This document shows, one piece after another, positions 41,038 through 50,535 of a stretch of DNA of 64,000 nt (positions within the stretch are counted from its first letter, which is position 1; every line of letters starts with the position of its first letter). The notes beneath the pieces are model-generated. The model saw only the letters and a list, made by a program, of their open reading frames with translations, was not told where the DNA came from and did no database searches. The stretch is taken from assembly GCF_010435915.1 (NCBI RefSeq), contig NZ_JAAFZH010000014.1:62001-126000 (forward strand), in the 5' to 3' direction. The DNA is from Spirosoma terrae. GTDB lineage: Bacteria; Bacteroidota; Bacteroidia; Cytophagales; Spirosomataceae. The position numbers were made by a program, and so were the translations under genes.

Positions 41038-43176
41038 ATGATAAAACGGCTACTGAAAAAATTTACACAACTTAGTTTATGGCTGTTAGCTGGACTGTTG
41101 GCATCGACACCAACAATGGCTTCAGGACAGCTATTAGCTGATACGTGCCGGCATCCAGAACCTCCCGTAATTGTAGGCTCTACAAAAGATATTTGTCGTA
41201 GTGAATCTGTTACGTTGACCGCAACCGGATGCACAGGCGAAGTAGTATGGTCAAATGGGGAAATAGGTAATAAAATTACCGTTCGGCCGCAACAAACGAC
41301 TAAGTATACCGCTATTTGCCGGGCAAAGCAGGGGTGTATAAGCTGTTTTGCGGACGTATGGAAAGTTACAGTAAATACGCCGGATGCGCCTGTCCTGACA
41401 GCAGCCTCGTCATTGGTTTGCGCTGGGGACGTAGTGACCATTACGGCTAAAAATTGTGCAGGAACAGTCCGTTGGCAAGATCAGTCAACTGGTTCGGTCT
41501 GGACTGGCAAGCTGACAGAATCTACTGTATTTAACGCCACCTGCGAGCAGAATAACTGTGTTAGCAATACGTCGACAAACGTACTGGTACAGGTCGCATC
41601 GCCAACTGTGCCAGTTGTTTCAGTCGATAAGGCAGCCATTTGTGTTGGGCAATCTGTTCAGTTGACAGCCACTAATTGTATTGGAAAAGTGCTTTGGTCT
41701 GATGGCGGGGAAGGCCGTATTCGATCGGTGTCTCCAGCTGCTTCTGTGAGTTATCGGGCCGTCTGCCAGATAGGGTCTTGCCGTAGCGATAGTTCCTTGT
41801 CTGTACCTGTAGCAATTCGACCGGCGAATATACAAGTACGGATAAACCCGACGTTAACAAACGCATGTCCCTATTTAACTGCTGATTTGTCAAAAGCCAT
41901 CAATAGCTCGAATGCCAATCTGCATTATTTGTTCCGCACTGGTCCCTCGATTGAAACCGCTGCTGTTCAATCGCCTGGAGCGGTAAAAGCGGGTACGTAT
42001 TATGTGTTTGGCCGTAGCGCAGATGGTTGCTATACAGCTCCCAATACCATAGCAGTTCAGATCGTTTCCTGTGAAAACGCAATTCCTCCCTGTTTAAGCA
42101 ATCCGGCTACGGTAGCTGTTCGCTTAGATTCGGTCAATTGGTCGAAGGGAGTTATAACGCTCCAGGGTCAGCTTGGCGGTTCTGCAGAGTCAGCTAGTTG
42201 GCAGAGTACTGGGGGCGGTTTATTCACGAACGAAAGTCTACAGGCTCGTTACTTGCTATCTGAGGCTGATCGGCAGGCCGGGAATGCTACGTTCACGCTT
42301 GTTGTACCCGATCCTGATGGTACTGGTCCATGTGTAGGGGCATCGGCGCAGGCAAACGTAGCCTTACCCATGACGACTCGAGAAATTGTGGGGCTTAGTA
42401 AAAAGGTTAGTGAACCTGTTTGGGTATCAGAAGCAGGCGTGCGCCTGATCGAATTGGCTTATCAATTTACCGTGGTCAATCTAGGGAAACACCCACTGAC
42501 ACAAGTTCAGATCGCTGATGACCTGGAGCCTGTATTTATGGCCGCAGGAGCCAGAATTCACTCGGTAGCTGTGCGGACAGACGGATCATTGACTGCCAGT
42601 TCAGCCTACAAAGGCTACGGAGCAGATACTACGTTGCTAACAGGGGCGGACCAGTTGCCAGCCGGAGGACAGGCTAAACTGTGGTTAACCGTCCGGGTCG
42701 ATGTCAGTCAGGCAAGTACGTTGACCTTCGCCAATAAAGCTTTTGTAAAAGCGGTTGATGCTAATGGGGGGATTTGTTCGGACGAGTCTACCAATGGTAC
42801 GGAGGCTGATCCTGATCAAAATGGCGACCCTGCCGATAATAAGGAGCCAACAAGTGTTACGTTACATTCGTTACGTCCTGAAGAAACAGAAACTGTCTTT
42901 ATTCCGGAAGGGTTCTCACCCAATGGTGATGGTATAAATGATCGGTTTGTAATTCAGCGTATACCGGCCGGTGTCACGGCTCAGGTAGAGATTTTTAATC
43001 GTTGGGGCCATGCAGTATATCGGAGTAACGACTATAAAAATGACTGGGATGGAACCGCAAATCAGGGTCTTAAAACAGCCGAGGCTAAACAGGGTTTGCC
43101 AGATGGTACCTATTATTACCAGATTCGTCTGAGTGACGGCCGCGAGTTTGTGCGCTTTTTGATGTTGTCGCGATGA
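41038..43176 (+). CDS. T9SS-secreted multi-domain protein with type-B (gliding CHU_C) C-terminal domain
   Basis: 712 residues with an N-terminal signal peptide (about 1-31). Residues about 40-260 hold three similar Ig-like units, each with the pattern C-x-G-SVTLTATxC then GxVxWS/Q and a Cys near the end (SVTLTATGC, VVTITAKNC, SVQLTATNC). A conserved DUF11-type region follows (VSEAGVRLIELAYQFTVVN; about 455-580). The last 90 residues are the type-B C-terminal domain: FIPEGFSPNGDGINDRF, VEIFNRWGHAVYRS, DWDGTANQG, LPDGTYYYQI. This domain directs export by the type IX secretion system and surface attachment. The next gene encodes an OmpA/PorE-like protein; the two may act together at the surface. 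Confidence 0.9.
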   Translation: MIKRLLKKFTQLSLWLLAGLLASTPTMASGQLLADTCRHPEPPVIVGSTKDICRSESVTLTATGCTGEVVWSNGEIGNKITVRPQQTTKYTAICRAKQGCISCFADVWKVTVNTPDAPVLTAASSLVCAGDVVTITAKNCAGTVRWQDQSTGSVWTGKLTESTVFNATCEQNNCVSNTSTNVLVQVASPTVPVVSVDKAAICVGQSVQLTATNCIGKVLWSDGGEGRIRSVSPAASVSYRAVCQIGSCRSDSSLSVPVAIRPANIQVRINPTLTNACPYLTADLSKAINSSNANLHYLFRTGPSIETAAVQSPGAVKAGTYYVFGRSADGCYTAPNTIAVQIVSCENAIPPCLSNPATVAVRLDSVNWSKGVITLQGQLGGSAESASWQSTGGGLFTNESLQARYLLSEADRQAGNATFTLVVPDPDGTGPCVGASAQANVALPMTTREIVGLSKKVSEPVWVSEAGVRLIELAYQFTVVNLGKHPLTQVQIADDLEPVFMAAGARIHSVAVRTDGSLTASSAYKGYGADTTLLTGADQLPAGGQAKLWLTVRVDVSQASTLTFANKAFVKAVDANGGICSDESTNGTEADPDQNGDPADNKEPTSVTLHSLRPEETETVFIPEGFSPNGDGINDRFVIQRIPAGVTAQVEIFNRWGHAVYRSNDYKNDWDGTANQGLKTAEAKQGLPDGTYYYQIRLSDGREFVRFLMLSR

Positions 43177-43259
43177 AGTTTTTGTAATGAAGTAAGGGCA
43201 AATTCGTTTGCCGATTTATAGAGCAGCTGCCGGCCTGGCCGGATGTAAGGAAGAGACGA

Positions 43260-45719
43260 ATGAGGACTAGTTGGTTAAAGCTACTTATGGGCGTTTTGTT
43301 GTGGGCAGGCTGTTCGACAATGGCTTCTGCACAGATTGATTCGCTATTACGGCAGGCTGACCGATTGCTTGGCTACAAAGCATATGGCCGGGCAATTGAT
43401 GCTTACTCGCAAATTTTAAATGAGCAGGGTGAGCAACTAACTTCTGTTCAGAAAGCTACAGCCCAACGGCAACTGGCTTTTGCTTATTTACAGGTTGGCG
43501 ATGGCGTAAAAGCTGAGCGGTATTATAAAGAAGCGTTGAGCAGTGGACTGGATGAAGATCCCCAACATGTACTACAGTTTGCTCAGATACTGGCTGGCAA
43601 TGGTAAATTTCAGGAATCTCAGAAGCAATATGATCGATATCTCCAGCTAAAAGAAAAAGGGCCGTCGAGTCGTTCGTCAGCAGTCCCTGAAGAACGTATT
43701 CCTACTCAGGCGAATAGGAGGGAGGTTATTAAATATCGGCTAGAATATCTGTCCATAAATACACAAGGCGAAGAGTTTAGCCCGGCTTTTTATCAGGACG
43801 GGTTAGTATACGTATCGGGTAAAAAAGGAGGCTCTGCTATTGAGACAAAGGGTGGAGGTGGCGGATCGGGCTATCTTGATTTGTTCTACGTACCTAACCG
43901 CAACAATATCAAGGCATCTTATTTCATCAATGCGGACGGATCGATCTCAAAGCCACCTGCCGAACGCATAAAGACGGAACGAAGTGTTGGTAGCGACGAT
44001 TATACCCGATCGACGGCCAATGATTCCAGGACGGTACCCGGTTTTACCGAAGGCATCAACATATCGGAAGGTCTGGGCTATGACGCACGATCGGCTGGCT
44101 CGGGTTCAGCTCAGCGATTTAGTAAAACGCTGAATACCAAATACCATGAGGGCCCTGCTACGTTCTCACGCGATGGCTCCCGAATTATTTTTACACGTAA
44201 CAACTACAACGAAGGACGTTCGGGGAAAAGCTCCGAAGGCGTAAATAAACTCAAATTATATACGGCTCGTCAGCAAAATGGTATATGGGTAGATGTTGAG
44301 GAGTTGCCATTCAACAGCGATGAATATTCGGTTGGGCATCCTAGTTTAAGTCGCGACGAGCAATTGTTGTATTTCGTTTCTGACATGCCAGGCGGCTTCG
44401 GAGGAACCGATATTTACGTAAGTCGGTATCAGAATGGAAGGTGGGGCCGTCCTACTAACCTCGGGTCGGCTGTTAATACAAAAGGCAATGAGTTATTCCC
44501 GTTTGTCGATGAAGCCGGGAATCTATATTTCTCGTCCGATGGGAGAGGTGGTCTGGGCGGGCTGGATATCTTTTTTGTGCCTATAGTTAACGGAGCCGCT
44601 ACGTCGTCAGTGGAGCGGCTGGATATGCCCATAAATTCGCAGGAAGACGATTTTGGCTTTATTACTGATGCCAGTCGGCGGGGTGGGTATTTCAGCAGTA
44701 GCCGTCGGGATGGCAACGACGATATCTATCGTTTCGTCCGAGAAAGCTCACTATACGGCTGTCGTGATTTAACAATTAGAGTGTATGATGCCGATACTGA
44801 TCAGCCTTTAGATAGCGTAAACGTACTGGTTAAAGCGAAAAGCGAAGGCCGCCCCGATCAGACCATCACAACTGACCGGAATGGTTTTGTACGAATTTGT
44901 CTGGAAGCAAGTAATGACTTCACATTCCAGACCAGCCGCGATGGTTACATCAATAGCACGATAGGGTTCAGGACACGAGCCTTAACCGACGATCAGCCGA
45001 CCCGGCTCGAAATGTCGATGATGAAGCCTACGGTTATTATGGATACTATTCCGGAAACACCAGTCAGCTCGGTCTCAGTATTAAATCGTTCCCGAATTCG
45101 GGGCGTAGTCGTCAGTGAACGAGATCGCAGACCTATTGAAGGCGTAACGGTTCGGCTTCGAAATGAATGCAACCGTTCTCAGCTTGAATACGTAACGGGT
45201 GCTGATGGTCGCTATAGCTTCGATCTTGATCCGGGCTGCGACTATACCCTGGTGGCTTCAAAACCTGAATTTGGTACCAACACAAACCGGATCAAGCGGT
45301 TGCCAAAGAAAGAAAAACCCAAGGAACTATCGGCTGACTTGAGAATGCTGAGTGTAGGAGATGTCATCACCATTGATAACATTTACTATGATCTTGATCG
45401 GTATAGCTTACGCTCCGACGCGGCTCGTGAGTTAGAGCGGTTAGTAGCGATTATGCGTAAGTATCCGTCGCTGGTGATAGAAATTCGGTCGCATACAGAT
45501 AGCCGTGGCGATGCTGCCCGTAATAAAGCTCTATCGACTGAACGGGCAAAGGCGGTAGCCAGCTACCTGAATTCGAAAGGAGTAAGCCTTAAACGATTGG
45601 TTGCTATAGGCATGGGTGAGTCGCAACTGGTTAATAATTGTACCGATGGGGTCATCTGCACCGAGGCCGAACATCAGCGAAACCGGCGGACAGAATTTCG
45701 GGTAATTGCCATAAAATAA
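43260..45719 (+). CDS. PorE-like OmpA-family protein (TPR, WD40-like, carboxypeptidase-like, OmpA)
   Basis: 819 residues. Signal peptide about 1-25 (LLMGVLLWAGCSTMASAQ; the Cys is not in a good lipobox). Domains in order: TPR repeats (about 25-130), a PD40/WD40-like beta-propeller (about 165-490, with GPATFSRDGSRIIFTRN, HPSLSRDEQLLYFVSD, DIYVSRYQNGRWG, LYFSSDGRGGLGG), two carboxypeptidase-type beta domains (about 500-590 and 610-690), and an OmpA peptidoglycan-binding domain (YYDLDRYSLRSDAARELERL, IEIRSHTDSRGD, RRTEFRVIAIK). This order is that of PorE of the type IX secretion system, which anchors T9SS proteins to peptidoglycan. It lies directly after a T9SS cargo gene. PorE itself versus a paralogue cannot be settled here. 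Confidence 0.85.
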   Translation: MRTSWLKLLMGVLLWAGCSTMASAQIDSLLRQADRLLGYKAYGRAIDAYSQILNEQGEQLTSVQKATAQRQLAFAYLQVGDGVKAERYYKEALSSGLDEDPQHVLQFAQILAGNGKFQESQKQYDRYLQLKEKGPSSRSSAVPEERIPTQANRREVIKYRLEYLSINTQGEEFSPAFYQDGLVYVSGKKGGSAIETKGGGGGSGYLDLFYVPNRNNIKASYFINADGSISKPPAERIKTERSVGSDDYTRSTANDSRTVPGFTEGINISEGLGYDARSAGSGSAQRFSKTLNTKYHEGPATFSRDGSRIIFTRNNYNEGRSGKSSEGVNKLKLYTARQQNGIWVDVEELPFNSDEYSVGHPSLSRDEQLLYFVSDMPGGFGGTDIYVSRYQNGRWGRPTNLGSAVNTKGNELFPFVDEAGNLYFSSDGRGGLGGLDIFFVPIVNGAATSSVERLDMPINSQEDDFGFITDASRRGGYFSSSRRDGNDDIYRFVRESSLYGCRDLTIRVYDADTDQPLDSVNVLVKAKSEGRPDQTITTDRNGFVRICLEASNDFTFQTSRDGYINSTIGFRTRALTDDQPTRLEMSMMKPTVIMDTIPETPVSSVSVLNRSRIRGVVVSERDRRPIEGVTVRLRNECNRSQLEYVTGADGRYSFDLDPGCDYTLVASKPEFGTNTNRIKRLPKKEKPKELSADLRMLSVGDVITIDNIYYDLDRYSLRSDAARELERLVAIMRKYPSLVIEIRSHTDSRGDAARNKALSTERAKAVASYLNSKGVSLKRLVAIGMGESQLVNNCTDGVICTEAEHQRNRRTEFRVIAIK

Positions 45720-45727
45720 GGATTAAC

Positions 45728-45765
45728 GTAAGGCGTAGTTATGAATAATGGTACGCCTGCCTTAC
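45728..45765. repeat. inverted repeat before ispE
   Basis: GTAAGGCGTA (45728-45737) and the complement of 45752-45765 (GTAAGGCAGGCGTA) match except for a 4-nt duplication. It overlaps the longest ispE frame and supports the later start at 45820. Confidence 0.5.
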
Positions 45766-45819
45766 ATTCATAGCCAGGAATCGGCCCAATGGGCGGCAAA
45801 CGATTGCTACGTTGAGTAC

Positions 45820-46626
45820 ATGCTTGGTTTCCCTAACGCAAAAATTAATCTTGGGTTGTTCATTACCGAAAAACGGCCCGATGGTTTTCACAATCTGCAA
45901 TCCTGCTTTTATCCGGTTGGCTGGACAGACGTATTAGAAATAATACCAGCACCAGCTTTTTCCTTTACTAGTAGCGGATTACCTATTCCGGGTGATGCGC
46001 ATACAAATCTTTGTGTTCGTGCTTATCAGTTGTTGGAGCGAGATTTTAAGTTGCCACCCGTTCAGATGCATTTGCATAAACTAGTGCCCATTGGGGCTGG
46101 TTTAGGTGGTGGTTCGGCCGATGCTGCTTTTGCCCTGCGACTTCTTAACGAGCAATTTTCATTAGCCTTAACTACGTATCAATTAGAAGAGTATGCTCGT
46201 CAGCTTGGTAGTGATTGCGCATTCTTTGTTGAAAACAAGCCTGTTTATTGTCTTGAAAAAGGCGATGCATTTGAGTCAATTAATGTCGATTTAACGGGAT
46301 ACCATATAGTACTAATCTATCCCAATCTGGCTATTTCGACGGCGGAGGCCTACGCTAACATACGTCCGCGCCAGCCTGAAAAACCATTACGTGATTATTT
46401 GCAGAATCCAATTGAAACCTGGCGAACCAACGTTCATAATGACTTCGAAGATAGCCTGTTTCCGAAATACCCTATTCTGCAAGAGATCAAGCAACAGTTC
46501 TATAGAATGGGCGCTGTTTATGCGAGTATGAGTGGTTCTGGCTCAACAATCTATGGGATTTTTGACGCACCTCCTGCCATCCCAAACCAATTTACCAGTT
46601 ACAACGTTTGGCTAGGAAAGCTTTGA
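45820..46626 (+). CDS. ispE: 4-diphosphocytidyl-2-C-methyl-D-erythritol kinase
   Basis: 268 residues from the ATG at 45820, which gives the family start FPNAKINLGLFITEKRPDGFHNL; the ATG at 45748 adds 24 unusual residues across an inverted repeat. GHMP-kinase features: AKINLGL, PDGFHNL, the ATP loop PIGAGLGGGSADAAFA, GSDCAFFVENKP, and ASMSGSGSTIYGIF. It phosphorylates CDP-methylerythritol in the non-mevalonate isoprenoid pathway. All motifs are intact. Confidence 0.95.
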   Translation: MLGFPNAKINLGLFITEKRPDGFHNLQSCFYPVGWTDVLEIIPAPAFSFTSSGLPIPGDAHTNLCVRAYQLLERDFKLPPVQMHLHKLVPIGAGLGGGSADAAFALRLLNEQFSLALTTYQLEEYARQLGSDCAFFVENKPVYCLEKGDAFESINVDLTGYHIVLIYPNLAISTAEAYANIRPRQPEKPLRDYLQNPIETWRTNVHNDFEDSLFPKYPILQEIKQQFYRMGAVYASMSGSGSTIYGIFDAPPAIPNQFTSYNVWLGKL

Positions 46627-46720
46627 TCTACTTGTTACTCCCCTTCGGCTGAGACACAACAGGTCAGCTAAACCTATGTAAGATGAAAGTCGGTACCGGC
46701 GATCCGGTAAATGAAGGTAA

Positions 46721-47329
46721 ATGAGCAACTTCATCACGAAACGGCGGGAGCCGTTCCGCTTTATGGTTTGGCTAGGTATTGCCAGTAGCGTACTGTTGTT
46801 TACGATGCTTCTGGTAACCTACATTGTTCGCCGAACTGGCTCTGGCTGGACTGATGTAAAACTTCCTAACGTATTCCTGGTAAGCACGCTCGTTATTTTG
46901 TTGAGCAGCTTTACGCTTAATAACGCTAATCAGGCGTTTCGGCATGAGCGTTTTAGTAGCTACCGGATCAATATGGCCTCTACGCTTGTATTAGGCTTAT
47001 TGTTCATTTGTTTACAGGCCTGGGGTTGGCGCCAAATGATTCTGGCGGGTATTGGATTAGACAATAATCCGGCTGGCAGTTTTGTCTATATTATCTCCGG
47101 AATTCATTTATTACATATCCTGATTGGCCTGATTTTTTTAGGAATTGCCTTAGTCGAAGCATTACGTCGCCGATTATACGTTGATTCATTTGTGTATAGC
47201 GTCAACCCACCAAATCAACTGAAAATTAGGCTTATTACGTTATACTGGCATTTTGTTGATATTCTCTGGATCGGTTTGTTTGTCTTTCTGTTAGTTCACC
47301 ACGGCCTTGATCTGGAATTACCGCTCTAA
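46721..47329 (+). CDS. heme-copper oxidase subunit III family protein
   Basis: 202 residues with five hydrophobic helices. Fits cytochrome c oxidase subunit III: FMVWLGIASSVLLFTMLLVTYIVRR, FTLNNANQAFR, GLLFICLQAWGW, YIISGIHLLHILIGLIFLG (conserved His), and the C-terminal YWHFVDILWIGLFVFLLV signature. It would be part of a terminal oxidase in the inner membrane. No subunit I or II gene is near, so it is a detached copy. The start at 46721 lies in a short tandem repeat (GGTAAATGA twice), so the 5' end might have alternative starts. Confidence 0.9.
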   Translation: MSNFITKRREPFRFMVWLGIASSVLLFTMLLVTYIVRRTGSGWTDVKLPNVFLVSTLVILLSSFTLNNANQAFRHERFSSYRINMASTLVLGLLFICLQAWGWRQMILAGIGLDNNPAGSFVYIISGIHLLHILIGLIFLGIALVEALRRRLYVDSFVYSVNPPNQLKIRLITLYWHFVDILWIGLFVFLLVHHGLDLELPL

Positions 47330-47402
47330 CCGTTCAACAGTATAGCTATCCGGTTTTGCTGCTTTATTTCGTTATTTGTATAAAATTGTCTTTTATCGCT
47401 TC

Positions 47403-49379
47403 ATGAGAAAAATTGCTCTTGGGGCGGGGCTTTGGGCGTTAAGTTTCGTTTCAGTCGCTCAAAATGCACCGTCGTCAACATCTGCACCAGGATCTAAGTA
47501 TGATCCACTGGCTTTGTTTCACCCTCTGTTTAATATGCAGCCCGGCAACGATTACCGAACAGGTAGTGGTGCGCCCGGCCCCCGATACTGGCAGAATAAA
47601 TCTGATTATCAGATCAACGTAGCGCTGGATGAGCAGCAAAATACCATTGCTGGCGACGTAACAATTACGTATAAAAACAACTCTCCGGAAATACTGTCTT
47701 ATCTCTGGTTACAGCTCGACCAGAATGCGTTTAGCGATACGTCGAGAGCGGCTAAGACGACGCCGGTCACAGGCGGCCGTTTTGGGAATATGGGGTTTGC
47801 GGGCGGATTAACGATATCCAGCGTAACAGTAGATCAGGGCGGTAATAAATTTGCTACGGTACCTTACGAAATAACGGATACGCGGATGCAGATCCGGTTG
47901 TCTGAGCCGGTTAAGGCCAATGGAGACGTAGTAAAAGTAAAAATTGCGTATTCCTTTAAAATTCCTGAATACGGCTCTGACCGTATGGGTAAAGTAACCC
48001 GTAAAGATGGCATCATCTACGAAATCGCCCAGTGGTACCCACGAATGTGTGTCTACGACGACATCGAGGGGTGGAACGTACTGCCTTATCTGGGAGCGGG
48101 TGAGTTCTACCTCGATTACGGCGATATGGAATACAACGTTACTGTTCCCTGGGATCATATTGTGGTTGGTTCGGGCGAGTTGCTAAATCCTAACGACGTA
48201 TTAACGGCCGACCAGATCAAACGCCTGGCGCAGGCCCGTCAGAGCGATCAAACGGTCATGATTCGTACCAAAGATGAGGTGAACAATGTCAGCTCACGGC
48301 CCAAAAAATCGGGTACCTTAACCTGGAAATTTCGTTGCGTAAACACCCGTGACGTAGCGTGGGCATCCTCAAAAGGGTTTATCTGGGATGCGGCTAAAAT
48401 GACATTACCAAGTGGTAAGGTTGCGTTGGCACAGTCGGTATATCCGGTTGAAAGTGCAGGCAATGACGCCTGGGGGCGTTCAACGGAATACGTTAAAGGA
48501 TGCGTTGAGTTCTATTCCAAATACCTCTATGAATATAGCTATCCGGTTGCCACTAACGTAGCGGGAATCGTAGGTGGTATGGAATATCCGGGTATTATCT
48601 TTTGCGATCACAAAAGCCGTAAAGATGGGCTTTGGGGCGTAACCGATCACGAATTTGGCCATAACTGGTTTCCAATGATTGTCGGTAACAACGAGCGGAA
48701 ATTTCCCTGGATGGACGAAGGATTCAATACGTTTATCAATACGCTCTCTACGGCTAACTTCAACAAAGGCGAGTATGACCGTGAGCGGGGCACCATGCAT
48801 GATATTGCTCCTGCCTTATTTTACCCAACAGAACCAATCATGACTATTCCTGATGTGCAGCAGGCTCGCGCTTTAGGAATCCTGGCCTATTATAAACCCG
48901 GTATGGGTCTTAAGTTGCTTCGGGATGTTGTCTTAGGTGCCGATCGATTTGATTTTGCATTCAAGAATTATGTCAATCGCTGGGCGTTTAAGCATCCAAC
49001 ACCGTATGATTTTTTCCGTAGCATAGAAGATGGTGCAGGCGAGGATTTGGGCTGGTTCTGGCGTGGCTTTTTCTACGAAACCTGGAAACTCGATCAGGCC
49101 ATTAAAGACGTAAAATACGTTGACGGTTCTGCGGAAAAAGGCTCGTTGATCACGATCGAAAACCTCGATAAGTTCGCTATGCCCGCTACTATTGAAGTAA
49201 CAGAAAGTAACGGTAAGAAAGGTCGTGTGAATCTGCCAATAGAAATATGGCAGCGGGGAGGCTCCTGGACGTTTAAATACAATTCGACGTCTTCCCTGAA
49301 AACGGTAGTGCTCGATCCAGATGAAAAGCTCCCCGATATTAACGAAAAAAATAATGTCTGGCGGGCCGAATCTCAGTAG
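47403..49379 (+). CDS. M1-family zinc metallopeptidase, secreted
   Basis: 658 residues from the ATG at 47403, which starts the signal peptide RKIALGAGLWALSFVSVAQ; an ATG nine codons earlier is less likely. The N-terminal beta domain of M1 proteins is present (YQINVALDEQQNTIAGDVTITYKN, LSYLWLQLDQN). The catalytic domain holds VGGMEYPGIIF, zinc motif HEFGHNW (H416) and third ligand MDEGFNTFIN. No C-terminal T9SS domain is visible. Predicted to cleave N-terminal residues from peptides in the periplasm or at the surface. Gene ends in a bidirectional terminator. Confidence 0.93.
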   Translation: MRKIALGAGLWALSFVSVAQNAPSSTSAPGSKYDPLALFHPLFNMQPGNDYRTGSGAPGPRYWQNKSDYQINVALDEQQNTIAGDVTITYKNNSPEILSYLWLQLDQNAFSDTSRAAKTTPVTGGRFGNMGFAGGLTISSVTVDQGGNKFATVPYEITDTRMQIRLSEPVKANGDVVKVKIAYSFKIPEYGSDRMGKVTRKDGIIYEIAQWYPRMCVYDDIEGWNVLPYLGAGEFYLDYGDMEYNVTVPWDHIVVGSGELLNPNDVLTADQIKRLAQARQSDQTVMIRTKDEVNNVSSRPKKSGTLTWKFRCVNTRDVAWASSKGFIWDAAKMTLPSGKVALAQSVYPVESAGNDAWGRSTEYVKGCVEFYSKYLYEYSYPVATNVAGIVGGMEYPGIIFCDHKSRKDGLWGVTDHEFGHNWFPMIVGNNERKFPWMDEGFNTFINTLSTANFNKGEYDRERGTMHDIAPALFYPTEPIMTIPDVQQARALGILAYYKPGMGLKLLRDVVLGADRFDFAFKNYVNRWAFKHPTPYDFFRSIEDGAGEDLGWFWRGFFYETWKLDQAIKDVKYVDGSAEKGSLITIENLDKFAMPATIEVTESNGKKGRVNLPIEIWQRGGSWTFKYNSTSSLKTVVLDPDEKLPDINEKNNVWRAESQ

Positions 49380-49391
49380 ATGATACGTAGT

Positions 49392-49445
49392 AAATAGCAT
49401 CGGGGGCAGCAGTAAGCGATCTTACTGCTGCCCCCGATGCTATTT
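49392..49445. terminator. bidirectional terminator, 25-bp perfect stem
   Basis: Arms 49392-49416 and 49421-49445 are exact reverse complements with loop CGAT. It lies between the convergent M1 peptidase and FabH-like genes. Confidence 0.9.
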
Positions 49446-49453
49446 ATGGGCAA

Positions 49454-50392
49454 TTAAACTTCTATAATCATAGCGCCGTATGAATACCCTCCGCCAAAAA
49501 CCGTAACGGCAATGTGCTGACCTTTCTGGAACGTATCCCAATTTTCAGAAAGGGCGATGGCACAACCGGCGCAGCCAGTATTACCATAGCGCTGGATATT
49601 AGAAATTAGCTTCTCCTCCGGTAAATTCAGCGTTTTCATTACGTTCCGCGAGATGCGCAGATTAGCCTGATGTGGCAATACGTAATCAACGTCAGATAGA
49701 GCCAGGTTGCTACGTTCGAGCGCTTGCTGAATACCCTTCGGCATATATTGACAAGCATTGATGAATACGTCCCGGCCAAACGGCATCGTAACTCCGCCAT
49801 CTATCGGTTTCATCATTACCCCTGTAGTAGCTTTGGGGGTATGAGCAGCTCCGCCCGTCAACAATGTTTTAATAGTAAAGTCGCCTTCGCTCTGCCGTTC
49901 TTTAGTGATGAGCAAAGCGGCCGCCCCATCGCCCCATAAGTGGCCGGAAACCGTATCCTGTTCGTTATTGTAGGCCGTATTATGTTCCGATACGATAACC
50001 AGAGCCCGGCTTGCTTTATTGAGTGCGAAATATCCTTCAACTACTTCAATGGCGTTGAGCAAAGAAGAGCAGGCCGTCGAAATTGAAATAACGGGAATAT
50101 CTGGAATCTGGAGAAGATGCTGAGCTTCGTGTGCCAACGATACAATGGTATCGTAAGGCGTGTAGGTAGCTCCAACGATTAAATCCACCGTCGACAGGTC
50201 TGCTTTAGGCATAAGCCGCCGAACCGCATCGAGTGTCATCGTATTCGTATTCTCACCTGGAGCTGCTTTACGCCGTTCTTCAATTCCGGTTCGTTCAATA
50301 ATCCAGTCGCTGGAAAGGCCGTTTAGCCTCGTAAAATGTTCGTTACCAACTATCTCTGTTGGGAGATAGTGACTTACTGCATGGATGTACAT
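49454..50392 (-). CDS. 3-oxoacyl-ACP synthase III (FabH-like)
   Basis: 312 residues. Catalytic triad: C108 in ISISTACSSLLNA, His in LPHQANLRIS, and Asn in YGNTGCAGCAIAL. An N-terminal segment, LSSDWIIERTGIEERR, is typical of FabH. It condenses acyl-CoA with malonyl-ACP at the start of fatty-acid synthesis, or does similar chemistry in specialised lipid or polyketide paths. It stands alone, without other fab genes or an acyl carrier protein, so it may be a paralogue rather than the housekeeping FabH. The 143 nt before it show no promoter I can name. Confidence 0.9.
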   Translation of the reverse strand: MYIHAVSHYLPTEIVGNEHFTRLNGLSSDWIIERTGIEERRKAAPGENTNTMTLDAVRRLMPKADLSTVDLIVGATYTPYDTIVSLAHEAQHLLQIPDIPVISISTACSSLLNAIEVVEGYFALNKASRALVIVSEHNTAYNNEQDTVSGHLWGDGAAALLITKERQSEGDFTIKTLLTGGAAHTPKATTGVMMKPIDGGVTMPFGRDVFINACQYMPKGIQQALERSNLALSDVDYVLPHQANLRISRNVMKTLNLPEEKLISNIQRYGNTGCAGCAIALSENWDTFQKGQHIAVTVFGGGYSYGAMIIEV

Positions 50393-50535
50393 CAGGTCAA
50401 AAAAGTAAGGCTAACGCAGGCATAACCTGAATTAACGCCGAAAGTTAAACCCTTCCGGGAAAGTATGGTATCAAACATTAGAACAATACTATAAAGTATT
50501 GGTAATTTTTTATTTTAACGAAAAAATTACCCGCA

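Noticed and set aside
46701..46730. Start-site duplication before oxidase subunit III as a regulatory element
   Set aside because: GGTAAATGA occurs twice, but the upstream ATG is out of frame and too short a signal to interpret.
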